A stretch of 64,000 nt of DNA, from positions 5,482,990 through 5,546,989 of the forward strand of contig NC_087387.1 of the NCBI RefSeq assembly GCF_963675165.1. The letters are read 5' to 3'. The position numbers were made by a program, and so were the translations under genes. Source of the stretch: Halichondria panicea (Eukaryota; Porifera; Demospongiae; Suberitida; Halichondriidae). Each line of letters starts with the position of its first letter. Position 1 is the stretch's first letter. The notes beneath the pieces were generated by a model. It made no database searches and was not told where the DNA came from. It was given only the letters and a program-made list of their open reading frames with translations. Of this stretch, positions 1-9,812 are shown piece after piece.

Positions 1-315
1 GTCCAGTCTGCTCTATACCCCCTCCACTCCACCACAGAGCTTCATTCTTCTTCTTGTAGTGTTGCAGTCAGTTCTAGCATAGTTCTAGGTTCTTTTTACT
101 TGTCTGTTCTTTCCAGTATCTTCAAGAAGCGTTTCACAAGCTTTACTAAGTTTTTTCATTGTTTTGAAGCCGTCTTCTTATCTTTTTCTGTCAACTGGTG
201 TCTCTCACAGCTCTCCAGCTCGTCCAGCTCGCACAAATTCAATTTCTGTTGCTATACGCACCAAACCTGGCTTTTTATAACCACGCCTCGCACATGCGCA
301 ATGAGGTCCAAGTTA

Positions 316-455
316 GATAGACCACACCTACTCGTAGAATATGCGTCTTAGTAACCACCTTGGTTACGGTTAGATTCCCTCGGCTTTGCGCCTCGGGCTA
401 ACCGCAACCGCGGAGGTTACATAGACGCATATTCTACTCTTAGGTGTAGTCTATC
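316..455. repeat. Foldback hairpin element
   Basis: About 140 bp that folds back on itself almost completely: the left arm begins GATAGACCACACCTA and the right arm ends with its imperfect reverse complement TAGGTGTAGTCTATC. The central part (TTACGGTTAG / CTAACCGCAA) also pairs. No clear target-site duplication was found. Confidence 0.75.
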
Positions 456-544
456 CTATACTTGAATTATGCTGACTGGCATAGTAACTAAATGCAAAAA
501 ATATTGGTGGAAATAGTATGTTTTTGTACGTACTGCAGTACCGC

Positions 545-773
545 ATAGCGCGAAATTTTTGAGGCACTTATATTTTGTGGATTGGCCTCTATAAAAGCCA
601 ATTCGTTGCACAATGTTTGTGGAATGACTGCTTACCGGAAAGCCGCGCCTTTAAATCTTTGCATGATAGCAGGTAATTCTAATTAGACAACAATTTTCGT
701 GGACTTAATTTTCGTGTAGAATTCTAACCCACGAAATCCGCGAAAATTAAGCCCCTAAAAAATTTCGCGCTAT
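545..773. mobile_element. MITE, ATAGCGCGAAATTTT family, copy 1
   Basis: About 230 bp bounded by imperfect terminal inverted repeats ATAGCGCGAAATTTTTGAGG and CCCCTAAAAAATTTCGCGC. Internal inverted blocks (GTGGACTTAATTTTCG / CGAAAATTAAGCCCC) are also present. Further copies lie at 25879-26106, 33763-33988, 38439-38651 and, degenerate, about 52404-52610 and 62489-62650. Non-autonomous; no ORF. Confidence 0.75.
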
Positions 774-814
774 ATATGGATTCAATTTTAAATTACTATA
801 ATTAGACTTAGGTG

Positions 815-1048
815 GCTTCAGGAGGAGGAGTGATTGACAAAGAATGTTTTACTTTCACATTACTTTCACATGTATTACCTTTAGCAGTCAACATCAACAT
901 AGCAAGCTTATTTTATGCATGCATAGAATAACATGCAGAGGTAATATATATGCATGAGGTTTAACAACATCCTGTACTGACTACAAGATTGGCCAAATCT
1001 AAAGTTTGGAAGTTTATAATAGCCATGCATAGCCATGTAATGTGCAAA
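815..1048 (+). promoter_or_regulatory. Conserved upstream region of unit A
   Basis: A block starting near GGAGGAGGAGTGATTGACAA, through TAGCAGTCAACATCAACATA and AACAACATCCTGTA, ends at the signal-peptide exon. Closely similar blocks precede units E (about 9590-9812), H (23318-23497), I (26146-26361) and M (34020-34223). Conservation directly upstream of exon 1 suggests promoter/5' UTR, though shared recent duplication alone could explain it. No canonical TATA box is assigned. Confidence 0.45.
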
Positions 1049-2504
1049 ATGCAAGCCACAAGCTTATTTTTGTTGGTTGCTACTACTGCTATTGCCACAG
1101 CTCAGTCATCAGGTATATAGTTATGTGTATTATACTTACATGTATATATACTGCACATTCTGAATTATGCAATGCAGAGTGTTTCAATGGACAACTTCGT
1201 GAATCTAATACAACATCACGTTTACTTGAGTACTGTTATGATGGAGAATGGAGATGGATCTGTTTCAAAGGTAGTCAGGGGGATACTGATATGTCAGTGG
1301 CTGCTTGTACAGAACTGGGCTACAGTGATTCTGGTAAGATAACTATCGTAATGGGAATAAATTAACGTGGTTTTTCGTTTTAAAGATAACTGCAATAAGA
1401 TTAGTGTGTACAGTAAATCCTCCAAAAGTGTTCATTCTGAGTGACTGCAAAGAACCAGGACTAACCAATTGCACAGTGACACCTAGTAACAATTGTGCTA
1501 CCCCATGCTTTGTTGGGAGTTTACAAACGTGCAACACAGGTTGAGTCATGATTTTCGGAGTGAATATTCACCTGTATAACAATTTTGAATTTCAGTCAAC
1601 TGTGCTCTTGGAGAGATAAGACTGGTGGGTGGATCTACTGACAGAGAGGGACGAGTGGAGGTGTGTGTGGGTGGTAGGCGATGGAGAACAGTTTGCACTG
1701 GCAGTCAAGAACTGGCAGGAGCTGTTTGTTCACAAATAGGATACATCTTTGAAGGTAACACAGTAGATTGATAAAATAATGTGCTGTGAATTGTATAAGA
1801 TCCACAAACAGGAAGCATTGTGGCAGTAAGTAACACATTTCCTCCTGGAGCATTTCCAGAGTATAGCCTCGAGTGCACACAACTAAGCAATGGATCATGG
1901 CACTGTAGTCCAGTTGAACAACAATGTGACAGATTTGTGGAGCTTGGAGTTGTTTGTATAAACTATGAGGAGTATTATGAACGTTCAAGGAACAGCACAC
2001 TATCTACACACTTTCCTACTAGTTCAGAAGGTAAATTAGATTTTATGCGCGCATGCTGAAGCAGGAATATCACTTTAATTCACAGAAACGTATTCTACTC
2101 CTTGGGAAACAACTACTAACAATGGCAGCTCAACTTCACTGCTAGCAGTAATTGCTGTTTTTGTTGTCCTACAAGCGGCTACAATGATTGCACTAATCAG
2201 CACATGTATTGTCTTTAAGAGGAAACTCAAACAAAAGTAAAGCTGTAACAAACTATAATACATTAGTATCCTAAGCATGCTTGTGTTCTTATAATTAATA
2301 CTTGTACATATATATAGGGTGACCATGGCTACACAACAAGCTGACCTATCCTATGCAGTGGTTGGAGGTACACAAACTGAAATGAAAATCGATCCCAACA
2401 TAGCTGCTAACCCAGCGTACGAGGCAGTCAAGTGTGACCAGGAGGACCATACCTACGATGTCGTCAGTGAGGGGGCGGCTTCAAGACAGAGGAGAGGCAA
2501 TTGA
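1049..2504 (+). pseudogene. SRCR receptor unit A (tail A), exon-3 acceptor damaged
   Basis: Seven exons: 1049-1112 (signal peptide MQATSLFLLVATTAIATA), 1178-1333, about 1384-1539, 1596-1754, 1812-2030, 2086-2236 (TM) and 2318-2504 (tail). Exons 4-5 form an SRCR domain (IRLVGG, EGRVEV, W-R-TVC, AGAVCSQIGY, six further Cys). The tail has LSYAVV, NPAYEAV and HTYDVV. All ectodomain introns are phase 1 and the tail intron phase 2. The exon-3 acceptor reads TTTTAA where paralogues have TTTTAG, and the next AG, 2 nt downstream, shifts the frame. Exon 3 is 156 nt, so skipping it would keep the frame and give a receptor lacking half of domain 1. Hence damaged but perhaps still expressed. Nearly the same unit recurs as I (26362). 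Confidence 0.7.
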
Positions 2505-2639
2505 CATTAACTTTAAATAATTGTTTTAGAAGGTTGTATAGCTCCTTATATTTACTAGCCAAGAGTATTAGAAACTAGAAGGCTCATTGTGACGACACGT
2601 ATATAGAGGAGAGAATCTTACATGTGTAATAGTGAACAT

Positions 2640-2772
2640 CAGAGGAGGTCCGACATGCGTGCACGAATCACTACAAGTTTAGTGCATTTGGCTAGAACTT
2701 TATCACGTGACCACAATGACATAAATACACTGAACTTGTAGTGATTCGTGCATGCATGTCGGACCTCCTCTG
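2640..2772. mobile_element. 133-bp MITE with 9-bp target duplication, copy 1
   Basis: Terminal inverted repeats of about 45 bp begin CAGAGGAGGTCCGACATG and end with its complement. Flanked by AGTGAACAT (2631-2639) and AGTGGACAT (2773-2781), a 9-bp target duplication with one difference. The corresponding flank of unit F (about 18036) lacks the element and reads as an empty site. A 9-bp duplication with long TIRs fits a Mutator-like (MULE) non-autonomous element. Confidence 0.8.
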
Positions 2773-3119
2773 AGTGGACATTGCTGCATCGTGTACAGGT
2801 CATGTGTACATTCTACCAGACGGTAGTCTTACCCCCCCCCCCTCCGTAATAGCCTGCATAATTATGGCAATTATAATAATATTATTATGTATAAATTCAT
2901 ATTCAGTATTTGTTTAGACGTGCAAAATAAACATTGGTTAGGATGTTATTCTGATAGGATGGCCAGGGAAATCAACAGTAGCAAAATTAATGTCTCTATT
3001 TGGCAAGAGGGACGAACATAAACTACTGATCATGGAAGCAGCATGCACTTTATGAGTTGCATGAATATATAAGTTTGAAACAATAACACAAAGGTAATCT
3101 CCGTGATCCTTTATCTTAC

Positions 3120-3626
3120 CTCCAAGGTCGTTAGGTTCAAACACCCCGGATGTATCCCGGACCTAGTCTGGTATTCGCCAAGTCAGCAGAGCTGCTCGAG
3201 ACGGACTACACACTGGACTAGTGGTGTAGAACTGAGTGAAGACGAGACCTTGCTCGGCTAGTAACTGGATGTGGGGGGTATTGGAGGTGGGGTGTCCGTA
3301 GGGAGTGAGGTCACCATAGCCAAGCTATGTGGGGGGGAGGATATTGATAAAAGTACGGACATTAGAATTAGCAATAATTTTGCTATAGTAATTTTGCTAT
3401 AATTATAGGCATGCTATAATTATGGATAGCTATTCATTAGCTAAAAGCACAGTAAAACAATTTCACATCCACAAATATTGTTTATGGATTTTACCACACT
3501 GCATGATGTACAGTATATACACCCATATCATCAGAACCATGTTGGGTGGTGTGGTGGCCATGACGATAAGATAGGAGACTAGCAGTAAGAGCACCAGAAA
3601 TTTAAACTCTTCAGTCGAGGCAACGT
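3120..3626 (-). pseudogene. Arylsulfatase 5' fragment, copy S1 (decayed)
   Basis: Minus-strand remnant of the first two exons of an arylsulfatase. The exon 2 equivalent is 3120-3324 ([19 protein letters not shown], then [11 protein letters not shown]) with an intact donor GTAAG at its end. Two one-base indels relative to the copies at 18351 and 28392 break it. Exon 1 (about 3527-3626) keeps a MATTPPN-like segment but its ATG is ACG and the FLVDD part is deleted. No later exons are present. Confidence 0.75.
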
Positions 3627-4118
3627 CGTGAAATTTAATACGTAGTTTAGTGCACATGCACACTAACACAAGCACTCTGTTTTACTGTGTTATTATGCAT
3701 GTGCACTAACTACGTATTAAATTTCACGACGTTGCAGATTATAATTATGTTGATCTGCAGTTATAATTATAGTTAACAGTGCTGCTGAGTGCATTAAGCT
3801 TTAAATTACAGCTTTTTAATTATGTGTATATATATGCAAGGATCGGTACAAGACATGCATAAGTGGGGGGGATAAACAAACTAATAATTATTTTGTTGCT
3901 GATGATGTGCATTCTTCAAGAGCCTCCCCCCCCCCCCCCCTTCCCTGTGCATGACAGTATGCAGCATTCAGATTGTTGAATACATAAATAGCAGCAACTA
4001 TAATTATATAATAATAGTGTTTCCTGTTGACATATACCGATTGCTATACCCAAACAAAGCCAACTTTCATTATCTTAATCATATCTAATTATCTCGACGT
4101 TGTAACAAACACAGTACT
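3627..4118. other. Spacer with inverted repeats and poly-C tract
   Basis: No gene seen. An inverted duplication surrounds 3640-3735 (ACGTAGTTAGTGCACATGCA on one arm, its complement on the other; both arms carry AAATTTCACGACGTTGC). A long C tract lies at 3926-3940. Part of this spacer (about 3880-3926) reappears at 28901-28935, exactly where the gypsy element begins. Confidence 0.5.
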
Positions 4119-4418
4119 ATGAAAAGAGTGACCATAATGACTGTTCACCGTGCAGTAATCATTGGAATACTGTTGTCAATCACTTCAACTATTGGCACTA
4201 ATCAACAAGGTATAATTATAATTATAAGTACACTAAGTAGAAAGAAGTTTACTTTGCAAATGTAGAGTGCTTCAATGGACAAGTTCGTAGACTTGTTTCT
4301 AATCTCCTTGAGAATTGCTACAATGGAGAATGGAGATTGATCTGTTTCTTGGAAAGTCAGTGGAGCGATCAGATAGAAAAAGCTACTTGCGGACAATTGG
4401 GTTATAGTGATTCTTTTG
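4119..4418 (+). pseudogene. SRCR receptor unit B, first two exons only
   Basis: Exon 1 (4119-4209) encodes a signal peptide starting MKRVTIMTVHRAVIIG and exon 2 (4266-4418) the first half of domain 1 (ECFNGQVRRL, GEWRLICF, LGYSDSFG), both open and with good GT/AG sites, joined in phase 1. Exon 1 of unit C follows 140 bp downstream, so no domain 2, TM or tail belongs to this unit. It resembles the 5' ends of units O and U. Splicing from exon 2 into unit C exon 3 would be in phase and could create a chimeric transcript; that is speculation. Confidence 0.7.
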
Positions 4419-4559
4419 GTAATTGACTACGTACATGAGCCCACTACCAAAATTTTGTACAGTAACAGGAAATTCACTGCACATCCTGTGGAAAATTCAT
4501 TTGGAAGTTTAGAATAACCATGCACTGCATGTGCATGCAGTCATTGTACATTTATTAAT

Positions 4560-5944
4560 ATGCAAGTCACAAGCTTATTGCTGTTGGCTGCCACTACAGC
4601 TATTGCTACAGCTCAGCCACCAGGTATAGCTATGTATATGTACTGAATTAGACTACATTCTGAATCATGCAATGCAGAGTGCTTCAATGGACAACTTCGT
4701 GAATCTAATTCCAATGTACTTGAGTATTGTTACTATGGAGAATGGAGATTGATCTGTCATGATGACAGCCAGTGGAACATTGATAAGACAGTGGCTGCTT
4801 GTACACAACTGGGCTACAGTGACACTCGTGAGTTAGCTATATATCATTAATGGTGGCTGAATAAGTGTTATCCTTATTTAGGGATAAATGTAAATCACAC
4901 AAGGTGTGAAAGTTATCCAATAAAAGCTGTCACATTTAGTGACTGCAACGGATCAGGACTAATAAATTGCACAGTGACACCCACAGACGAATGTGGTCGC
5001 TTCTGCTCTCTTGTGACTTCAGGACAGTGCAACACAGGTTGGTCATGACTGTCAGAAGTGGTTTTACGGCTTGAAACAATTTTGCATTCAGCTAACTGCA
5101 CTGATGGAGCCCTAAGACTGGTGGGTGGATCCACCGACAGAGAGGGACGAGTGGAGGTGTGTGTGGGTGGCAGGCGATGGAGGACAGTTTGCACTGGCAG
5201 TCAAGAACTGGCAGGAGCCGTTTGTTCACAAATGGGATACATCTTTGAAGGTAACAGAGGATCAATAACATTGTTCTCTATACAATTAAAAATCTCTATA
5301 CAGGAAGCTCAGTGGGAGTAACCAACTCATTTCCTCCTGGAGCATTCCTTGAGTACAGACTAAACTGTGCACAACTAAGCAATGGAGCATGGCTCTATAG
5401 TCTAGTCAAAGAACAATGTGACAGCTTTGCGGAGCTTGGAGTTGTTTGTAAGAACTATAAAGATCAACCAGACATCCAAGTTATTACACAGTTGCCTACC
5501 ACATCATGTGCCCCTCAAAGCAAAGAATATCTTGGATGTATATGTACTAATAATTCCACCACCTTTACTGCTGGTAGTGGTGTACTGGCAACTCTCCCAC
5601 AAGCCGTAATTGCTGTTCTTGTTGTCCTACAAGCGGCTACAATGGTTGCACTAATCAGCACCTGTGTTGTCTTTAAGAGGAAACGCAAACAAAAGTAACA
5701 AAACTATAATGGTATTAACATTAGTAACCTAAACATTGCATGCTCTTGTGGTCTTAATACTCTATAATATAGGGTTACCATGGCTACACAACAAGCTGAC
5801 CTAACATTTGCAGTGGTTGGAAGCTCACAAACTGAAATGAAGATCGACCCCAACATAGCTGCTAACCCAGCATACGAGGCAGTCAAGTGTGACCAGGAGG
5901 ACCACACCTACGATGTCGTCAGTGAGGGGGTGGTTTCAAGATAG
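4560..5944 (+). CDS. SRCR receptor unit C (tail A, intact frame)
   Basis: Six exons give an open 363-residue type I membrane protein: 4560-4623 (signal MQVTSLLLLAATTAIATA), 4678-4827, 4882-5037, 5092-5250, 5304-5694 and 5773-5944. Domain 1 runs from ECFNGQLRES to CNTG. Domain 2 has LRLVGGSTDREGRVEV, WRTVC, AGAVCSQMGY and ELGVVC. Exon 5 continues through stalk and TM helix without the intron seen in A and F. The WHCSPV motif is changed to WLYSLV, losing one Cys. In the tail the first motif is LTFAVV, so that tyrosine is absent while NPAYEAV and HTYDVV remain; a CAG-to-TAG change ends the tail five residues early. The donor completes AAG-TAA, so intron retention would give a tail-less form. Role as a surface recognition receptor is inferred. 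Confidence 0.8.
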
Positions 5945-6288
5945 AGGAGGGGCAATTGACATACAAAACTTTGAACTTTTATTTTAGCCATTAGCATTTA
6001 ATCATGTCACATGATAGCTAGAGCTATAGTTGTAAATATACAGTTAGTAAGTTGAGAGGCATCAAACTTATTAAGATACATGTACTGTGCCAAGAACATA
6101 ATAAAGATTATAATTATAGTGTGAAGTTCAGATAGTCACTCTGCTACTGCATGCTAGTATAGTATCATAATGCAAGTCACAATCTGAGTACTGTTAAGGT
6201 AACGGAGGATCAATAACATTGCTCTTAGCTACATGCATCCAGTCTATAGAGAGTAGAATCCACAAATATGTGAGTAGTTCTGTAGTTA
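5945..6288 (+). pseudogene. Remnant 5' end of unit D, deleted
   Basis: After the 3' flank of unit C, a signal-peptide start (ATGCAAGTCACAA at 6171) is joined within about 15 bp to the end of an exon 4 and its intron (AAGGTAACGGAGGATCAATA). Exons 1 to 4 are thus almost wholly deleted. The intron continues like that of unit H (24199-24280) up to about 6288, where a 1.5-kb insertion starts. Confidence 0.65.
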
Positions 6289-7787
6289 CCCGAGGCGCGC
6301 GTGGGCGGCCACGGGTATAGTAGTCGTTAACCCGAGGCGCGTGGGCGGCCACGGGTTATAGTAGTCGTTTGGTTTGTTTGTTAACCCGAGGCGCGTGGGC
6401 GGCCACGGGTTATAGTAGTCGTTTGGTTTGTTTGTTTGTTTGTTTGTGACAGGTGAATCTACTCACCTGGATGCCACAGCACTGCGTTTACAGCATGGAT
6501 AGCCTTCATACAACAAGTTATTAATTTTAATAGTGGCAGAATTTCATGTTAAACCTTCGTTGTCAAATAAAAACGAGCAAAAGCTAAGAAGCTTGTGACT
6601 GGGTCTGCTTACCTGGATGCTCTAGCACTGCGTTTACAGCATGGGTAGCCTCCACACAACAAGTCAGTACTTCTAATAGTGGCAGCTTTCGGTGTTAAAG
6701 CTTCGTTGTCTAATAAAAGCGAGCAAAATGTAGCTTGAACAGAACTTGCACATGCGTTACTTATAACTGAAGTGATCCTGTACCAGGTCCAGAAACAATG
6801 GAACAGGGTCACTAAAGTAGAAAGCTGTATATACCAGGAACAATATTGGAACAGGGTCACTAAAGCAGAAAGCTTGCTTTAGCTGACTGGGATCCATGCA
6901 GGACCTGGAGCCATACTTCTCTGAGACTCCATGCTTCTTTGCTGTGATCCTAATCCACAGTGCATATATTTATAGTACTACTACCTGTTCTCAAATGTTT
7001 CAGCATGCCTCCAGTCTGGTTTAGTTTTATTGCTCCTGAGTTGCTGTGCAAGTCATGCATGATGATGATAACAACATCACTATAATTATGCACTGCATTA
7101 TATCAGTCTTCTGGTTTCTTTATAATCATGTCACCAGCCGAGGGTTTGCACTTTAGTGCTCTAGTTTGGTTTGTCTGTTTGTTTGTTTGTTTGTAAGTTC
7201 AGGATCTGCTCACCTGGCTGCCACAGCACTGCGTTTACAGCATGGATAGCCTTCACACAATAAGTTATTAGTTTTAACAATAGTAGATTTCGATGTTAGA
7301 GCTTTGTTGTCGAATAAAAGCGAGCATAAACTAAGAAGCTTGAACTTGCACGTTGGCAGCTAGCTAGCTCTAACACTATACACGCGGCCTTTATTATTTC
7401 CGTATTTACAGCTGAAGTGATCCCGTACCAAAAACAGTGGAAAAGGGTCACTACAATAGAAAGCTAGAATTGTGACTGGTTTGTTGCTCTGTTAGCTGAC
7501 TCTGTGATCCTACTCCATCCAAGAGTCATACTTCTCTGAGACTCCAGGCTTCTTTGCTGTGATCCTAGACTAGGACCTAGTTCACCTCATGTACCACTAA
7601 AACTCTGTTCTCAGCATGTCTCCAGTCTGACGGTTTGGTTAACCGACGGTTTAGTTTTATTGCTCCTGAGTTGCTGTGCATGCTAGACAGCTCAGTCATA
7701 CATCACTACATGCACTGCATTATATCACTCTTCTGGTTTATTTATAATCATGTGTCACCAGCCGAGGGTTTGCACTTCAGTGCTCTA
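6289..7787 (+). mobile_element. Composite repeat insertion, family X
   Basis: About 1.5 kb present here and absent from the same intron of unit H (empty site near 24285). It starts with a roughly 50-bp unit (ACCCGAGGCGCGTGGGCGG...) repeated three times. It then holds three diverged copies of a roughly 150-bp unit beginning TCACCTGGATGCC. It ends twice (about 7164 and 7787) with GGGTTTGCACT...AGTGCTCTAG. TAGTT occurs at both junctions, a possible 5-bp direct repeat. Related sequences lie at 43273-43475 and, inverted, at 45495-46882 around a Crypton-type gene. No ORF of its own. Confidence 0.6.
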
Positions 7788-8911
7788 GTTGTACTTATTA
7801 ATAAATGTAAATATCTTATGATTGAGTAAGTTGATACCATTGTGTAGGTGAATAAGCTACCAAAAATGTTTCCATGACAACATAAGGTGCATGGTGGGTT
7901 TGTGGTGATTAAAAAACAAATTGTAGGGAGTAATCAGTTAGGGAGAGAAAAGGCCAACGGTTTCCAGCTAAGGTTTAGGATTTTGTCACAACATCTATGG
8001 ATAGTTTGGCTATCTTATGAAAGGTTCACATATCTACACATCCTCCGCAGTGATCAAAATTACTAGTGCCATTTCGGTTGGAGAGCGATTTGAAGAAGAT
8101 CCATGGAGTAAATTAGTTCCGGAGATAATTTTTTTCAAGCAAGCAAGCACAGATTGACATGTAGAAGCAAATTAAAGAGAGTTGGTTTAATTTTGGTAAG
8201 AAAGTTAGTGGCAGAGTGTCTCTGAGGTGGCCAGGTAAATTTGTGGGGTATAGTGATGGTCCGACCCTGCGACGATCTTGCACCTCTAATACATTGAATT
8301 GGTGATCCGAGGAGAGCAAATGATAGACGGCATTGCACCTATCAATGATATGCCCCCACCCCCCCCCCCCCACCTGGGGAGCACATGGGGGAAATGTAGT
8401 GGAATGGTCAACATATTGACGCCCCGCCCCATAGGTGGGGATTGGTGGGGGAAGTGACTTTCGATTGTAGCCGCCCTCGACCGTTGTTTATAATTATTCA
8501 TGTTATTGTTCTCTTTATAATACATTTTTTGGCCTACTCAACATGGAGGATGGGGGATGGGGGAAAGTACACAGCTGATACGCCCCATAATACGTCACTA
8601 ATAGGTTGTCACTTCCCCCACGTTTCCCCATATTGCCCCCGGTGGGGGGGGGGGGGGCATATCATTGATAGGTGCATCTTAATTGATGTTACACACATTT
8701 TTTTACAATCACCCCCGTTTTCACCTAAATAGATTTTCCACAATAACTTCTGGGAAAATATTTTTGTAGCTTATTTGTTCACCTACAAAATGGTATCAGC
8801 ACAATTTCTTAGAAATGTTCCAATCTTGAGATACATTAATTTAAGTACAACTACTCACACATTTGTGATATTCTACTCTCTAGACTAGATGCACTGTATG
8901 TATCTCTACAG
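7788..8911. other. Intron of unit D with a second insertion
   Basis: Intron sequence shared with unit H (24285-24875). Relative to H an extra segment of about 555 bp (about 8130-8686) is inserted. It contains inverted ends TGCACCTATCAATGATATGC (8334) and its complement ending at 8676, plus poly-C and poly-G tracts that can pair. Confidence 0.55.
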
Positions 8912-9431
8912 GAGGCACGGTGGCAGCACTCAACTCATTTCCCTCTGGAGCATTCCCAGAGTACAGACTAGACTGTAGACAACAAACCAATGGAGCATGG
9001 CACTGTAGTCCAGTTGAAGAACAATGTGTCGGCTTTGTGGAGCTTGGAGTTGTGTGTAATAATGAAAATATAACGAACATGCGAGAAACTACACAGTTGC
9101 CTACTACATCATTTACTGACAATTTCACCACCTGTACTGCTGGCAGTGGTGTACTGGCAACTCTCTCACTAGCCGTAATTGCTGTTCTTGTTGTCCTACA
9201 AGCAGCTACAATGGTTGCACTAATCAGCACATGTGTTGTCTTTAAGAGGAAACTTAAACAAAAGTAGCTGTGGCTAACAAAGTAATAACAAAACAATAAC
9301 AATAAACAATAATACAGTATCCTAAGAATTGCTTGTGTCTTAATATTATTAGGATGACCATGGCTACACAACAAGCTGACGCAAAGGTTGGAAGCTCACA
9401 AGCTGAAATGAAAATCGACCCCAACATATAG
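8912..9431 (+). pseudogene. SRCR receptor unit D, 3' part only
   Basis: Exon 5 (8912-9263) is open: second half of SRCR domain 2 (SFPSGAFPEYRLDC, WHCSPVEEQC, ELGVVC), stalk and TM helix (AVIAVLVVLQAATMVALIST) in one exon, ending at donor GTAGCT. The tail exon (from 9353) has lost the LTYAVV segment by a small deletion and stops at 9429-9431 after a 2-nt insertion; the downstream motif-coding sequence (NPAY, TYDVV) is still recognisable to 9535 but out of frame. Exons 1-4 are missing (see 6171), so this is a pseudogene. Closest relative in the window: unit H. Confidence 0.8.
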
Positions 9432-9812
9432 CTGCTAACCCAGCATACGAGGCAGTCAAGTGTGGACCAGGAGGACCACACCTACGATGTCGTCAGTGAG
9501 GGGGTGGCTTCAAGACAGAGGAGAGGAAATACCATTGAATTATAACTTTTGATGACTGTGAAACATTCATAACAACTGAACACAAGAATATTCAGTGAAA
9601 ATAGTATGGTGATTGACGATTGACAAAATTAATGTATTACCTTTTAATTAGCAGTCAACATCAACATAGCAAGCTCATTTTATGCATGCATAGAAATAAC
9701 ATGCATGCAGTAGTAAATTAAATTAATGTGAGGTTTAACAACATCCTGTGTAAAAAATTGGCCAAATCTAAAGTTTGGAAGTTTAATAGCCATGCAATGT
9801 GATGACATCAAA

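Larger units (their letters stand above)
1..1048. other. 5' flank of the array, no gene recognised
   Basis: No coding feature is supported here. The stretch holds a foldback hairpin (316-455), an inverted-repeat MITE (545-773) and, from about 815, sequence that is repeated in front of other receptor units (E, H, I, M) and so is probably proximal promoter or 5' UTR of unit A. Confidence 0.6.

Noticed and set aside
100-351. 83-codon plus-strand ORF
   Set aside because: Ser/Phe-rich, overlaps the start of a foldback element, no paralogue or splice context.
2319-2504. Separate 61-residue gene starting at the tail exon
   Set aside because: The reading frame starts at a GTG or internal ATG just after a splice acceptor, and the TM exon joins it in phase 2; it recurs as the last exon of each receptor.
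6289-6440. CRISPR-like repeat array
   Set aside because: Three adjoining copies of a roughly 50-bp unit without unique spacers of constant length, in a eukaryotic intron; it is tandem repeat DNA of a mobile element.
7130-7787. Helitron classification of family X
   Set aside because: The end does show a hairpin followed by CTAG and T, as Helitrons do, but the empty-site comparison gives a TAGTT direct repeat rather than insertion between A and T without duplication; the linked Crypton gene fits better. Not settled.
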